A DNA stretch of 48,580 nt from Chitinophagales bacterium (GCA_030832185.1 JAURJQ010000006.1:1-48580); one strand, 5' to 3'. Shown: positions 7,696-16,844, numbered from the stretch's first letter. Notes: a model not told the origin generated them from the letters alone. Translations and numbers: made by a program.

Positions 7696-8910
7696 TTAAA
7701 ACGATTCAGCTAAAAGGAAATCTTTTATGTGCATATGCTTTACTCCATATAGGTTTTCATTCCAGAAATCATCCATGGTTACAACATATTTAGGGTATTG
7801 ATCTTTGATAGTTGATAGTGTATAAAACTCTCTATTTTCAGTTTCTTTACTTTCTATTTTATAAGCAACTTGTAGGTATATTTTTTCATCATTTCTTTCT
7901 GCGATAAAGTCAATTTCTTTTTGATCTATTTTGCCTACATATACGCGATACTCTCTCCTTTTAAGCTCTAAAAACACTATATTTTCCAGTAGCTGAGCTA
8001 TCATACTAGTCTTAAAGCCCATAGTAGCATATAATAGCGATACATCACTCAAGTAATGTTTTTCTTGTGTTTTCAATACTTCCTTTCCTCTGATATCATA
8101 GCGAGGTACTTTATAAAGGATAAATGCGCCTTCCAAAGCGTTCAAATAATTATATACTGTATTAATATCTATTTTACGTTGTTGACTTTTAAAATAATCC
8201 GCTACATTTTTACCTGAAAAGGTATTGCCTATATTGTCAAATGCATATTTTATGATGCGCTCTAGCAATTCTGTGTCTCTAATTTTATATCGCTGCAAGG
8301 TATCGCGCAGTATTACCGAAGAATAAATATCATAAACAATTTTATATGCAGATTCTAAAGTATAATCTGAAATATGAACAACAGGAAATCCGCCCATTTT
8401 TAGATATTCTTGAAATTGCTTTGTCGTATTTTTTTCTTCGTTAAAGTAGTACTTTCTAAAATTGATAAATTCTGCAAATGAAAGTGTAAATACCGGAATT
8501 TCTATATATCTACCTGCTATATGAGTGGCTAATTCGGAAGACAGCAGGTGAGAATTAGAACCAGTAATGTATATATCTACATTAAAATCAACGAACAATG
8601 CATTAACTGCTTTTTCCCATTCCTTTACTTCTTGAATTTCATCTAATAAAAGATAGTGTTTTTTGGTATTCTTAATGTTGCTTTTTATGAAATCGTATAG
8701 TTCTTTTGCATTTGTAAGATGTGCATAATTGAAACTCTCTAAGTTGACATCAATTATTTGAGAAATTTCTATGTCCTTATTTAAAATTTCTTTTTTAAAT
8801 AATTTTAACATAGTTGATTTGCCAGACCTTCTGATACCAGTGAGCACTTTTATCAATGGCTTATCAATAAAGGCTTTTAATTCGTTTATGTATCTTTCCC
8901 TAATTATCAT
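7696..8910 (-). CDS. AAA+ ATPase with DUF4143 domain, second copy
   Basis: A 404-residue P-loop ATPase of the same broad family as 6097-7239 but not a recent duplicate. Walker A GIRRSGKST lies at about residues 25-33 and Walker B YLLLDEIQEVKEW near 90. YITGSNSHLLSSELATHIAGR forms the sensor region. The C-terminal part keeps a PD-(D/E)xK-like pattern, KEIDFIAERN and then YLQVAYK, with Val-Ala in place of the usual E-x-K, so nuclease chemistry may be lost. It is the first gene after the intact antiterminator and forms the outermost cassette together with the AlbA_2 remnant. Confidence 0.85.
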   Translation of the reverse strand: MIIRERYINELKAFIDKPLIKVLTGIRRSGKSTMLKLFKKEILNKDIEISQIIDVNLESFNYAHLTNAKELYDFIKSNIKNTKKHYLLLDEIQEVKEWEKAVNALFVDFNVDIYITGSNSHLLSSELATHIAGRYIEIPVFTLSFAEFINFRKYYFNEEKNTTKQFQEYLKMGGFPVVHISDYTLESAYKIVYDIYSSVILRDTLQRYKIRDTELLERIIKYAFDNIGNTFSGKNVADYFKSQQRKIDINTVYNYLNALEGAFILYKVPRYDIRGKEVLKTQEKHYLSDVSLLYATMGFKTSMIAQLLENIVFLELKRREYRVYVGKIDQKEIDFIAERNDEKIYLQVAYKIESKETENREFYTLSTIKDQYPKYVVTMDDFWNENLYGVKHMHIKDFLLAESF

Positions 8911-9265
8911 TTTTTCTGCTTATAACCACAAATATAATAATTTATTGTCATAAAATATGCTTAAAACCATAAAAAATAAAATAACTTTTCATATTCTAAT
9001 GTGTATAGGCGGAAATACTTGAATTTTAAATACCGTTATACTCATTGATTAATTCATGAAATGAAGATAGATGAAGCTTCGATTTCCATCATTCGCGTTG
9101 GTAATTACGCCATCTCTATAATGCCACTCATAGGCTGCTGACTATTTGCTCTTCTATCTGGCCAAGGGTCTGCTATGAATGGAGCTATATATTGTTCTAC
9201 TAAATATAGCCGTCTAATTTTCCAATTTTATGACTCATAATCCTTAACGCTTGTTAAATCTAATC
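8911..9265. other. Non-coding stretch downstream of the antiterminator
   Basis: No intact gene. Bases 9230-9265 are the non-coding part of the duplicated block shared with 5931-5966. A minus-strand frame around 9090-9200 (with YIAPFIADPWPDRRAN) is closed by stops and has no start, so it looks like a decayed coding fragment of unknown origin. Confidence 0.5.
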
Positions 9266-9739
9266 TCACCTTTTCACTTCCCATACAAATCCTAAATCTT
9301 CTATGACCAGTTTAATTGTATTTTTATTGAGTTCGACTACTGTAGCTTGTTTGCCTTGAAATACATAGTTGGTCAAATGCAGAGTATCGCCTAACTTCAA
9401 ATTATCCCATTCACTTTCTTCGAACACTTTTTGACTGAGATAATCCTGAATCTGATCGAGTTCGGCCTTTTTTATGACGGCTAGTTTACCCGTCGTGGAG
9501 CTATGGACATAGTTCAAAACGCCATCTGTACGGAGTATATCTGGATTCTTGGAGCCTTCGGCAGCTACGAAGATATAAGATTTCAAGAGTGGTTCTTCTA
9601 CTTTTTTCCATCGGTCGCTGTATTGTTTTTTGACAACACATAGCGGCAGATAAACTTCGTATCCCTTCTGTGAAAGGCGTTCTGCCACTTTTTTCTCCGT
9701 TCGCGGTTTGAGGTAGAGAGCATTCCAGTTTTCTGTCAT
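9266..9739 (-). CDS. UpxY-type NusG-like transcription antiterminator
   Basis: A NusG paralogue of the kind that heads capsule and O-antigen loci in Bacteroidota, where it lets RNA polymerase read through the long operon. The NGN domain is clear: NWNALYLKPRTEKKVAERL, then YEVYLPL, KPLLKSYIF-like EEPLLKSYIFVAA and VLNYVHSS. A KOW-like C-terminus follows (LGDTLHLTNYVFQGKQATVVEL). I chose the ATG at 9739 (157 residues), because it follows an A-rich leader and begins MTENWNALY; the upstream ATG at 9778 would add 13 residues. It is transcribed toward the exporter genes. Its own 3' end is repeated three times downstream. Confidence 0.88.
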   Translation of the reverse strand: MTENWNALYLKPRTEKKVAERLSQKGYEVYLPLCVVKKQYSDRWKKVEEPLLKSYIFVAAEGSKNPDILRTDGVLNYVHSSTTGKLAVIKKAELDQIQDYLSQKVFEESEWDNLKLGDTLHLTNYVFQGKQATVVELNKNTIKLVIEDLGFVWEVKR

Positions 9740-9818
9740 TCTTGTTTTAATTTCTATATATGCAGAGCTCCGCCACATGAGTCCCAGATCTAGACATGCA
9801 CCACATAAGAATTACACG

Positions 9819-9826
9819 CAAATGTA
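9819..9826 (-). promoter_or_regulatory. Candidate -7 box (TACATTTG) for the antiterminator
   Basis: The minus strand carries TACATTTG, matching the Bacteroidota -7 consensus TAnnTTTG, about 80 bases before the chosen ATG. No convincing -33 TTG is seen, so support is modest. Confidence 0.3.
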
Positions 9827-9888
9827 TTTATAAAAAACTAAGTGGAAACTAAATCTATGTTAAGACGAAAATAGAAACTAGGTATATA

Positions 9889-10332
9889 CTACTTTCTAAT
9901 TTTGAAAACTAATTTAGACATACTGCCCTCTCCTAGCATAGCCATATGAGCTACAGTGGGGTCTATAATGGCGAAATAGCCTTTGGCCAGAGTCAGTTGT
10001 GATATATCCTCCTCATCATAGAGCGCATAATCATTTTCCGAATCATATTCTTTGGTTAAGTTTTTACATTCAGAGATTTCTTTGAAGGCGATTATCTCAT
10101 CATCCGTGAGGGGAATATGTATATCAATCCACTCTTTGTGTACTTCTAAAACACCTTCGAAGTTAGATTTTTTTTCGCCTTGATTTTTCATGATGTATAC
10201 ATTATCAGAAACATTGTTTTTCCCACTGACTAAATTATCAAATCCTGTGTTTTGAATAAAATCTACAGCTTCCTTCAAATGAGGATAGACTGAAGTGTAA
10301 ATAGAAATATTTTTTAGGGAATTGATTATCAT
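9889..10332 (-). CDS. YhcH/YjgK/YiaL family protein (DUF386)
   Basis: A 147-residue cupin-fold protein of the YhcH family, linked in enterics to sialic-acid or other sugar catabolism and often called a beta-galactosidase-subunit-like protein. Seen here are the LEVHKEWIDIHIPL block (about 62-75) with metal-ligand-type His residues, YFAIIDPTVAHMAM (about 118-131) and a final KLVFKIRK. A DUF4286 gene follows on the minus strand after 10 bases' distance (upstream in transcription). The substrate in this organism is not inferable. Confidence 0.85.
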   Translation of the reverse strand: MIINSLKNISIYTSVYPHLKEAVDFIQNTGFDNLVSGKNNVSDNVYIMKNQGEKKSNFEGVLEVHKEWIDIHIPLTDDEIIAFKEISECKNLTKEYDSENDYALYDEEDISQLTLAKGYFAIIDPTVAHMAMLGEGSMSKLVFKIRK

Positions 10333-10342
10333 GATAAAAGAA

Positions 10343-10648
10343 TTAAAGCTGCTTTAGAACCGTGCGAAATGCATGGAATTTCTCTCCAAATTTTTCCTTG
10401 CCTTTGCTCCGCATAAGTGGCGCATGGATATTGATATAATCGAAATAGCGAGACATATCGGTCGTCACATATTGAATATTATAAGATGAACCATCTCGTT
10501 CATCTTCTGCCAATACTTTAAAAAATCGAAAGGAGTCAAAACAGCCTGTAGTTACTACTTCTTGAATATGCTCTTCTTGGAGCCATTTCACATAATCCTG
10601 CTCTATATCTTGATCTGGCTTTACGGTGACACTATATACTATGGACAT
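10343..10648 (-). CDS. DUF4286 family protein
   Basis: A 101-residue protein typical of Bacteroidota. It begins with a beta strand MSIVYSVTVKPD, then WLQEEHIQEVVTTGCFDSFRFFKV and SYNIQYVTTDMSRYFDYI, ending in the conserved FGEKFHAFRTVL. The fold is expected to be ferredoxin-like (dimeric alpha-beta barrel-like); no function is established. It is 10 bases upstream of the YhcH gene and probably shares its transcript. Confidence 0.85.
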   Translation of the reverse strand: MSIVYSVTVKPDQDIEQDYVKWLQEEHIQEVVTTGCFDSFRFFKVLAEDERDGSSYNIQYVTTDMSRYFDYINIHAPLMRSKGKEKFGEKFHAFRTVLKQL

Positions 10649-10704
10649 AAATCAGTGGAGAGTGGATAGTTTAAAGTAGAAAATCGCTTCTCTTGACATC
10701 TATA

Positions 10705-11091
10705 TTAAGGGACGAGTTCTATGTTATCTACAATATACTGCCCTGTTTCTTTATTTTTTTCTAAATAGCTATCTCCTCTCCATGGCAGTGAAGAATTGTA
10801 CTGAACATAATGCACCTTTATCTTCTTGCCAATGGCCGCATTGAGTTTAGCTGTGACTTTGGTATCTGTAGTAGAGAAATAAAAGAAATTGTTTGAAAGC
10901 TGATTCATTGTCGGCACGACTCCTGGCATGAGAAGCTCCCCTTCATGTGTTTTAAAGATAGTACCCTTTGTCGAAAATTTATTTAAGACGCCCTCTCTAT
11001 ATCCGTCGCTATATACAAAGAAATAATTCCAGTAAACAAAACCAGCACCAATAATGAACACGGATAAAAAACCTAAGCCTAAATACTTCAT
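10705..11091 (-). CDS. Small membrane-anchored protein of unknown function
   Basis: The protein is 128 residues from ATG at 11091. An N-terminal hydrophobic segment (about 3-22) anchors it; the rest carries FSTKGTIFKTHEGELLMPG, FYFSTTD, KIKVHYVQYNSSLPWRGDSYL. Homologues in Bacteroidota genomes are often labelled 6-phosphogluconate dehydrogenase, but nothing here resembles that enzyme (no Rossmann motif, far too short). An upstream ATG at 11130 would overlap queA by 19 bases and only adds residues ahead of the hydrophobic segment, so I prefer the later start. It directly follows queA. Confidence 0.75.
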   Translation of the reverse strand: MKYLGLGFLSVFIIGAGFVYWNYFFVYSDGYREGVLNKFSTKGTIFKTHEGELLMPGVVPTMNQLSNNFFYFSTTDTKVTAKLNAAIGKKIKVHYVQYNSSLPWRGDSYLEKNKETGQYIVDNIELVP

Positions 11092-11111
11092 AATTGAATA
11101 TTTTAGTAAAT

Positions 11112-12179
11112 CTACAAAATTAACATGCAATCTCCATAAGTAAAAAACTTATAATTTTTTTCCATGGCTTCCTCATAGGCCTTCATGACTAGATCAAAGC
11201 CCGCGTATGAACATGCCATGATCTGTAGGCTAGATTTAGGCACATGCAGATTTGTCAATAAACAATTCGCTACCTTAAAATCAAACGGTGGATAGATAAA
11301 AAGATTGGTCCAGCCATCGTATGGTTTTACGTCGCCAGTGCTCGTTACAGAACTTTCTAATCCACGCATGATAGAAGTACCTACAGCCAGGACTCGCTTT
11401 CCTTCTTTTTTCGTTTTATTGATATTATCTGCCAATTTTTCTGGTATATGTACATATTCTGCATCCACTCTATGCTTAGATAAATCTTCTACATCAATAG
11501 TTCTAAAAGAACCTAAACCTGTATGCACGGTCATTTCTCCAAACTCTGCACCCTTTATTTCAAGGCGTTTCATAATTTCTTTGGTGAAATGAAGACCGGA
11601 TGTAGGGGCCGCTACAGCACCTATCTCCTTAGCAAAAATAGTCTGATAACGCTCTTTATCCGAGGAATCAAGTCCTCTTTTCTGCTGAATCCATTTCGGT
11701 AAGGGCGTCTCACCAAAGCTAAACAAATAGTCTGTGAATCCAGATGGATCCCCATCATATAAGAATCGAATGGTTCTCCCTCTCGATGTCGTATTATCTA
11801 TCACCTCTGCTACCAATATCTCATCTTCACCGAAATACAATTTATTGCCTACCCGTATTTTACGCGCCGGATCTACCAATACATCCCAAACAAGCTGTTC
11901 AGAGTTGAGCTCTCTAAGCAGGAATACCTCTATTTTAGCGCCTGTTTTCTCCTTGGTGGCCCACATTCTGGCAGGAATCACTTTAGTATTGTTTATTAGC
12001 ATCAAATCTCCATCTGTGAAATAATCGAGAATATCTCTAAATTTTTTATGTTCTATTTTTCCAGTGTCTCTATGGATCACCATCATTCGTGAATCGCTTC
12101 TTTCTTTGGGTGGAAAAAGGGCTATATGCTCTTCTGTAAGGGGAAAATCGAATTTACTTAACTTGTATACCTCAGACAT
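11112..12179 (-). CDS. queA: tRNA preQ1(34) S-adenosylmethionine ribosyltransferase-isomerase
   Basis: QueA transfers the ribosyl part of SAM to preQ1 at the wobble base of tRNA, making epoxyqueuosine in queuosine synthesis in the cytosol. At 355 residues it has the usual length. Recognisable blocks are LPxxxIA-like [27 protein letters not shown], the insertion-domain start [20 protein letters not shown], the signature [12 protein letters not shown] and [13 protein letters not shown] near the C-terminus. A small membrane-anchored gene follows immediately. No other queuosine genes are in the window. Confidence 0.96.
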   Translation of the reverse strand: MSEVYKLSKFDFPLTEEHIALFPPKERSDSRMMVIHRDTGKIEHKKFRDILDYFTDGDLMLINNTKVIPARMWATKEKTGAKIEVFLLRELNSEQLVWDVLVDPARKIRVGNKLYFGEDEILVAEVIDNTTSRGRTIRFLYDGDPSGFTDYLFSFGETPLPKWIQQKRGLDSSDKERYQTIFAKEIGAVAAPTSGLHFTKEIMKRLEIKGAEFGEMTVHTGLGSFRTIDVEDLSKHRVDAEYVHIPEKLADNINKTKKEGKRVLAVGTSIMRGLESSVTSTGDVKPYDGWTNLFIYPPFDFKVANCLLTNLHVPKSSLQIMACSYAGFDLVMKAYEEAMEKNYKFFTYGDCMLIL

Positions 12180-12326
12180 AATTTTTTGAATTACAGATTA
12201 TTAGAATTTGCCATCTTGTAGAAGGCGAGCAAATATAAGGGTTCAAAGAGACTTTTGTCAAGACCCGGAGGCAATTTAACTTTTATATATCTATAAATTT
12301 CAATAAATTAACTAAAACTAGACCTT

Positions 12327-13043
12327 TTAGTAATATGTAAATGCCTTTCGAATAAATCTTTGCAACTTCTTCGTATCTTCATAGATTAGTTTTACTTGAG
12401 TATAATTCCCTATTTCATCCAGTTCATCATATTCGTATAAGATGGTATAATCTCCTTTTTCCGAGTTCGTATAGTTTGTTTTAACAAGATTCCAGTTACC
12501 ATCAAATTCATTTTTATAAGATTCCTTTAAAAGCAATTCACCTTTTTTAGTTTCTTGAATGTACTCTCCCCTGCTTTCTCTATGATTATAGCTTAGTATT
12601 CTATACCCTCGAGTAAAAGAAGTGATGCCCTTGCCTTTAAACGAGCATTTAGTATTCGACTCTGTCCATGTATATTTAGTCTCGTCTATAACTTCGTTTA
12701 AATAATATCGATACTTTATGGTAGACCTTAATTTATTACTTATATGACTGTGATACGTGATGTATTTTTCGTAAAACCTACCTTCAGAGAGCACTTCTAT
12801 GGTAGAGTCTATATTGCCTTTTTTATCAAAATACATAGCTCTTTCTATAAATGGTTGCACCTTGGCATCTATAATCTTAGCATCTATCAAGTTACCATTT
12901 TTATCAAGATTGACATCCTGATAGATATAATATATGACTGATTTCACACGACCCTTGAATCCATAAGAGGCATGCTCTGTCTGCCCATAACCAGGCAGAA
13001 TAGAAACTAAAATGTATATGTAGAAAAGGGATCTAGCTTTCAT
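12327..13043 (-). CDS. Secreted protein of unknown function
   Basis: A 238-residue protein with a plausible signal peptide (about residues 1-20, ending GYGQ). The mature part is rich in Tyr, Lys and short strands, with units such as YEYDELDEIGNYTQVKLIYE and WNLVKTNY that recall YD-/MORN-like beta repeats found in many Bacteroidota secreted proteins. No catalytic motif is seen. A strong terminator lies just upstream, separating it from the T9SS gene, so it has its own promoter. Not recognised beyond this. Confidence 0.7.
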   Translation of the reverse strand: MKARSLFYIYILVSILPGYGQTEHASYGFKGRVKSVIYYIYQDVNLDKNGNLIDAKIIDAKVQPFIERAMYFDKKGNIDSTIEVLSEGRFYEKYITYHSHISNKLRSTIKYRYYLNEVIDETKYTWTESNTKCSFKGKGITSFTRGYRILSYNHRESRGEYIQETKKGELLLKESYKNEFDGNWNLVKTNYTNSEKGDYTILYEYDELDEIGNYTQVKLIYEDTKKLQRFIRKAFTYY

Positions 13044-13062
13044 AGGCTTATAGAATAAAAAA

Positions 13063-13088
13063 AAGGGAGAATATTGACATTCTCCCTT
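13063..13088 (-). terminator. Rho-independent terminator
   Basis: Perfect 10-bp inverted repeat AAGGGAGAAT / ATTCTCCCTT with a 6-base loop. On the minus strand it is followed by a run of T (complement of the A-run at 13056-13064). It ends the transcript of the large T9SS gene 13097-16555. Confidence 0.85.
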
Positions 13089-13096
13089 ATTCTATT

Positions 13097-16000
13097 TTAT
13101 CGCAATTCTATTTTTTTCATGATATTATGATTATCCGTTTGAAGCTTCAGATAGTAATTGCCTTTTGGCATATCTTTTAATTTCACTTCTTGCTGATAAT
13201 CCTTGACTTCCATCTGATACACCAGCTTACCCACTGCATCATAAATGAGTATCTCATTTATTTTAGTGTCTGGAGAGGAAATATGAAACGTACCGTTTGA
13301 TGGATTCGGATATATAGTGATATTATCCCTCTGTGCTATAGCTATAGAGGAACCTGCAGGATTGATTTCGTCTGAAAATGCAACACAGCCAGCCATATTC
13401 GTTACCTTCACTCTATACATTCCCGCTACGATAGGCTTGTAACTTATGTTATTCGCTCCTACGATATCCTGCTTAGCTAACTGCCACTGGTATCTATCAG
13501 CGACTACAGAAAAGAGGCTTCCTGTATCCATATATACTCTTGGCTTAAATGGTAGTGGATTGGATATAGTGGTCAAAGGCCCGTAAAAACGAGGACAAGC
13601 ATTGCCTGACTCTGTTACAGTCAAGGTATACGAATTAGATACTTTAGAGTAGAACGATTCGCTGGTAGAACCATTGCTCCATTTATAGGCATAAGTAGGT
13701 TGACCGTTTAATATTTTGACTTCCGCAGAGTCTCCCTCGCAAAAAGCAATATAATTGGAAGGAGATACAGACACAGATGGTCCGAAAGAAACGGTATCTA
13801 CAGACATAAATAAAGTAGGATATGGAGGACTAGGGCATGGAAGGCTTGACTTTACAGTAAGTTCTACCACATCCGTATTGCTTTTAATAGGTACTGTGAT
13901 GAATTTTTTATTGGTATTCATTTGTTCGCCGTTTAGTTTCCAATTCACTACTGGATTCAAACCTCCTCCTGTAAAGGTAGCGTTAAAGGTTACGTATTCA
14001 TCTGAGCATATTTTATTTGTGCTTTTGGTTAGACTTAGTGAAGCAGGCGTAGGGTTAAACACTTTTATTTTCTTTGCGGTGGATAGCACAGACTTAGGGT
14101 TTGCACAGCCAGAGCTCGAAGTCAATTCGCACGTATACTCATCATTCATAGCGAACGTGCTAGTGAAGTATAAATCAGAGGTAGCTCCAGATATTAGATT
14201 CCCATTTAAATACCACTGATAACTAGGGGATGCGCCGCCGTTGGTTATCGAGGTATTAATAATCAAGACTGAACCAGCGCAAACAGTATCGCTCACCATT
14301 GACAATGCTATGGTCGGGATTAAATTTGCGATAGTCACAATGGTATATTGATTTGACGTAGCACTGGCGGTGGTAACACATGGTGAACTTGAAGTCATCT
14401 TGCAAGCTATCAAATCATTATTTTGCAGATTAGTTATAGTAACAGTGTCTTTAGTGGCACCTGAGATAACGGTACCGTTTATTGTCCATTCGAACACGGG
14501 ACTGGTGCCTCCATTACTATAGGTAGCTGTAAAGAAAGCTGATCCGCCGCTACATATATTCGTAGCACTGGTGCTAATAGAGACTGTAGGCGCCGCAATC
14601 TTATCTACTGTGATATTAAAAGTTTTATTAGCCCCGGTACATGTCTTATATATAGGGCTCACGGTGATAGTACCTGTAATAGAACTAGGTGAAGCATTGG
14701 TGGCATTGAAAGATGGTATATTTCCAGTGCCACTAGCACCAAGACCTATAGCCGTGTTAGAGTTAATCCATGTAAATGTGGTGCCTGGCAGTGTAGATGT
14801 AAAAGCAGCCACAGTAACAGTATTTCCTTGACAAGGTGCTAGATTTGGCAGGTTCACTACATTTGGTCGCGGATATACCACTATGCGGAAGGAGGTGTCC
14901 TTCGTACACCCAGAAATAGGATTAAATGCAGATGCCGTTACATTGGAGATAATAGAATCTGTGGTAGGATTCGTAGCTGTAAAATTAATAAATCCATTCG
15001 AACCAGAAGCAGCAAGGCCTGTGGCCGGGTTGTCATTGACCCAGCTAATAGTTCCAGGTGCTGTTGTTCCTACCGTAATACTACCAACAGAACCTTCGCA
15101 GTAAAATCTAGATACTCCCGTAAGAGTAATAGGAGGCTTTCTTCTCACAAATACGGTATAGGTCACAGGCGAACCTGAACAACCGCCCCCAAAAGAGCGA
15201 ATGGTTATCGTTCCGGTAATCTGCGCCATAGCTATGTTGTCTGGCGTTTTAAATTTTGGCACTGGTCCTGTACCACTAGCTGGCAACCCTATTGCAGGAT
15301 TACTATTGGTCCAAGTATAGGTGGTTCCCGGTATCGTACTCATCCAATTGGTAGCTTTAGAGCTATCTCCAGTGCATATGGTATCATTAATATGTCCTGT
15401 GATGACAGGAGAAGCGGTCACTGTTATTTTTACAAAATTCGAAGTGTCAATGGCCGGTGTAGCACAAGCATTGGAGACTTGAAGTCTACATGAGAATGAA
15501 TCTCCAGCTGTTAGACCTATGACCTGACATGTAGCAGAGTTCATAGGCACCGGAGAACCAGGACCTTGTATCTGAGTCATATTTCTATACCATCGATATT
15601 GAGGAAAAGTAGCGCCAACAGGAGGCGTAGCAGTAAATAAAACGGTATCACCTGCACAGGCTGTCGCTTTATTCGCCACAATAGTCACCACATTATTATA
15701 TGGAGGATTGACGGTGACTCTAATCTTAGCTGAATTAGCTGGATTACCATTAATTCCAGAAATACTCGATGTCATCCGAACCCAGACACTATCATTATTG
15801 GCCAAAGTAGAAGTAGTGTATGATGTGCCACCTGTTCCAACGGGTGTGCTATTGACAAACCATTGATAAACTGGCGTTACGCCCGGGTTGACACCTGTGG
15901 CTATAAAAGACTTCGATGTCCCTACACAGAATGGAGCAGTACCACCAACCATAGTTATTGTTACACCCGCTGTATTGTTAAATTCATTGAGTGTTTTTGG

Positions 16001-16555
16001 TATTGTTAAATTTCCCGAAAAATCGCCTGTAGCATTGGTGTTATTATTGACTGCATTCAATCTGCCATTGAAGGTTACGGGGCCTGAACCTGCTGCGGGT
16101 GCAGTCCAGTTGCATGAATCAAAATAAAAAATAGTGCGAATAGCTGAAATACTCAATAAACTGTCTTTTGGCGAGCTGTGTCCCCAGTATCGACCAGCAG
16201 AAGCGGTAGTAGATCCTGAAGAAGCACCACTAAAGGTTCCCTTGCCACCGTTATCCACTACAAAGCCAAATTTAGGAAGATTAGGCATCGTCATAAAATT
16301 TGTCACTTTTCCGAACATAGATACTCGGTAGGACTGTCCTGGCATATATTGAACAATAGGTAAATTGGTGACTCTATCCGTGATAATGATACTATCCATA
16401 GTAGCAGTCGTTCCAAAACCAGTGGAAGAATGACAGCCCCCACCAGCGCAGGTTTGCATAGGAGTTCCCGTTGTGGCTCTTCCGGTAGAATTACTTTTTA
16501 GTAAAACCCAGAGAGAAATCACTAGAAAAAATAAATAAGTATATCTCAACTTCAT
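13097..16555 (-). CDS. T9SS-exported Ig-repeat surface protein with N-terminal choice-of-anchor V/Reeler-like domain
   Basis: A 1152-residue secreted protein. A signal-type segment (about 5-22) is followed by a choice-of-anchor V/Reeler-like domain (about 25-190) that opens with CAGGGCH, a CX4CH pattern. Then come six or more Ig-like/PKD-like repeats of 80-100 residues, each with pairs such as TPGTTFTWINSN, SPVFEWTINGTVISGAT and SPSYQWYLNGNLISGAT; several begin with a Cys-containing strand (ICSGGSAFF, VCAGSVLII). The last 75 residues are a T9SS type-A sorting domain (ITIYPNPSNGTFHI ... GNYYLKLQT ... KKIELR), so the protein is sent across the outer membrane and anchored or released there. It is a single-gene unit with its own terminator. 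The ligand is unknown. Confidence 0.88.
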   Translation of the reverse strand: MKLRYTYLFFLVISLWVLLKSNSTGRATTGTPMQTCAGGGCHSSTGFGTTATMDSIIITDRVTNLPIVQYMPGQSYRVSMFGKVTNFMTMPNLPKFGFVVDNGGKGTFSGASSGSTTASAGRYWGHSSPKDSLLSISAIRTIFYFDSCNWTAPAAGSGPVTFNGRLNAVNNNTNATGDFSGNLTIPKTLNEFNNTAGVTITMVGGTAPFCVGTSKSFIATGVNPGVTPVYQWFVNSTPVGTGGTSYTTSTLANNDSVWVRMTSSISGINGNPANSAKIRVTVNPPYNNVVTIVANKATACAGDTVLFTATPPVGATFPQYRWYRNMTQIQGPGSPVPMNSATCQVIGLTAGDSFSCRLQVSNACATPAIDTSNFVKITVTASPVITGHINDTICTGDSSKATNWMSTIPGTTYTWTNSNPAIGLPASGTGPVPKFKTPDNIAMAQITGTITIRSFGGGCSGSPVTYTVFVRRKPPITLTGVSRFYCEGSVGSITVGTTAPGTISWVNDNPATGLAASGSNGFINFTATNPTTDSIISNVTASAFNPISGCTKDTSFRIVVYPRPNVVNLPNLAPCQGNTVTVAAFTSTLPGTTFTWINSNTAIGLGASGTGNIPSFNATNASPSSITGTITVSPIYKTCTGANKTFNITVDKIAAPTVSISTSATNICSGGSAFFTATYSNGGTSPVFEWTINGTVISGATKDTVTITNLQNNDLIACKMTSSSPCVTTASATSNQYTIVTIANLIPTIALSMVSDTVCAGSVLIINTSITNGGASPSYQWYLNGNLISGATSDLYFTSTFAMNDEYTCELTSSSGCANPKSVLSTAKKIKVFNPTPASLSLTKSTNKICSDEYVTFNATFTGGGLNPVVNWKLNGEQMNTNKKFITVPIKSNTDVVELTVKSSLPCPSPPYPTLFMSVDTVSFGPSVSVSPSNYIAFCEGDSAEVKILNGQPTYAYKWSNGSTSESFYSKVSNSYTLTVTESGNACPRFYGPLTTISNPLPFKPRVYMDTGSLFSVVADRYQWQLAKQDIVGANNISYKPIVAGMYRVKVTNMAGCVAFSDEINPAGSSIAIAQRDNITIYPNPSNGTFHISSPDTKINEILIYDAVGKLVYQMEVKDYQQEVKLKDMPKGNYYLKLQTDNHNIMKKIELR

Positions 16556-16734
16556 AAGTATAAGGTTAAAATTGTTTTAAACTTCAAAGATATATAATCT
16601 CTAATAAAAAAACTAAGTTTCTTGATGGAACCTTTGGTTTGGTTTATTTTGCAAATAATTTTAATTAATTTAACAAACATTTCCACTCTTTTATAATCCG
16701 CAAAATCTCCCCTAATTATTTAAATTTACTCAAT

Positions 16735-16742
16735 TATATTTG
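16735..16742 (+). promoter_or_regulatory. Candidate -7 box (TATATTTG) for the desaturase operon
   Basis: TATATTTG fits the Bacteroidota TAnnTTTG box about 103 bases before the desaturase ATG, inside the intergenic region between two divergent genes. No clear -33 TTG element at the usual distance. Confidence 0.3.
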
Positions 16743-16844
16743 CAGGTAATACCGAGGTTTTTTTAATTTTATAGAATCCATAAAAATCTTTCAAAGCATC
16801 AACGCAATTGCTATTTTTCAACAATATTAATCCAATATACTATT

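Noticed and set aside
13755-16331. Several plus-strand frames opposite the T9SS Ig-repeat gene
   Set aside because: Antisense shadows of a repeat-rich gene with a clear signal peptide and sorting domain.
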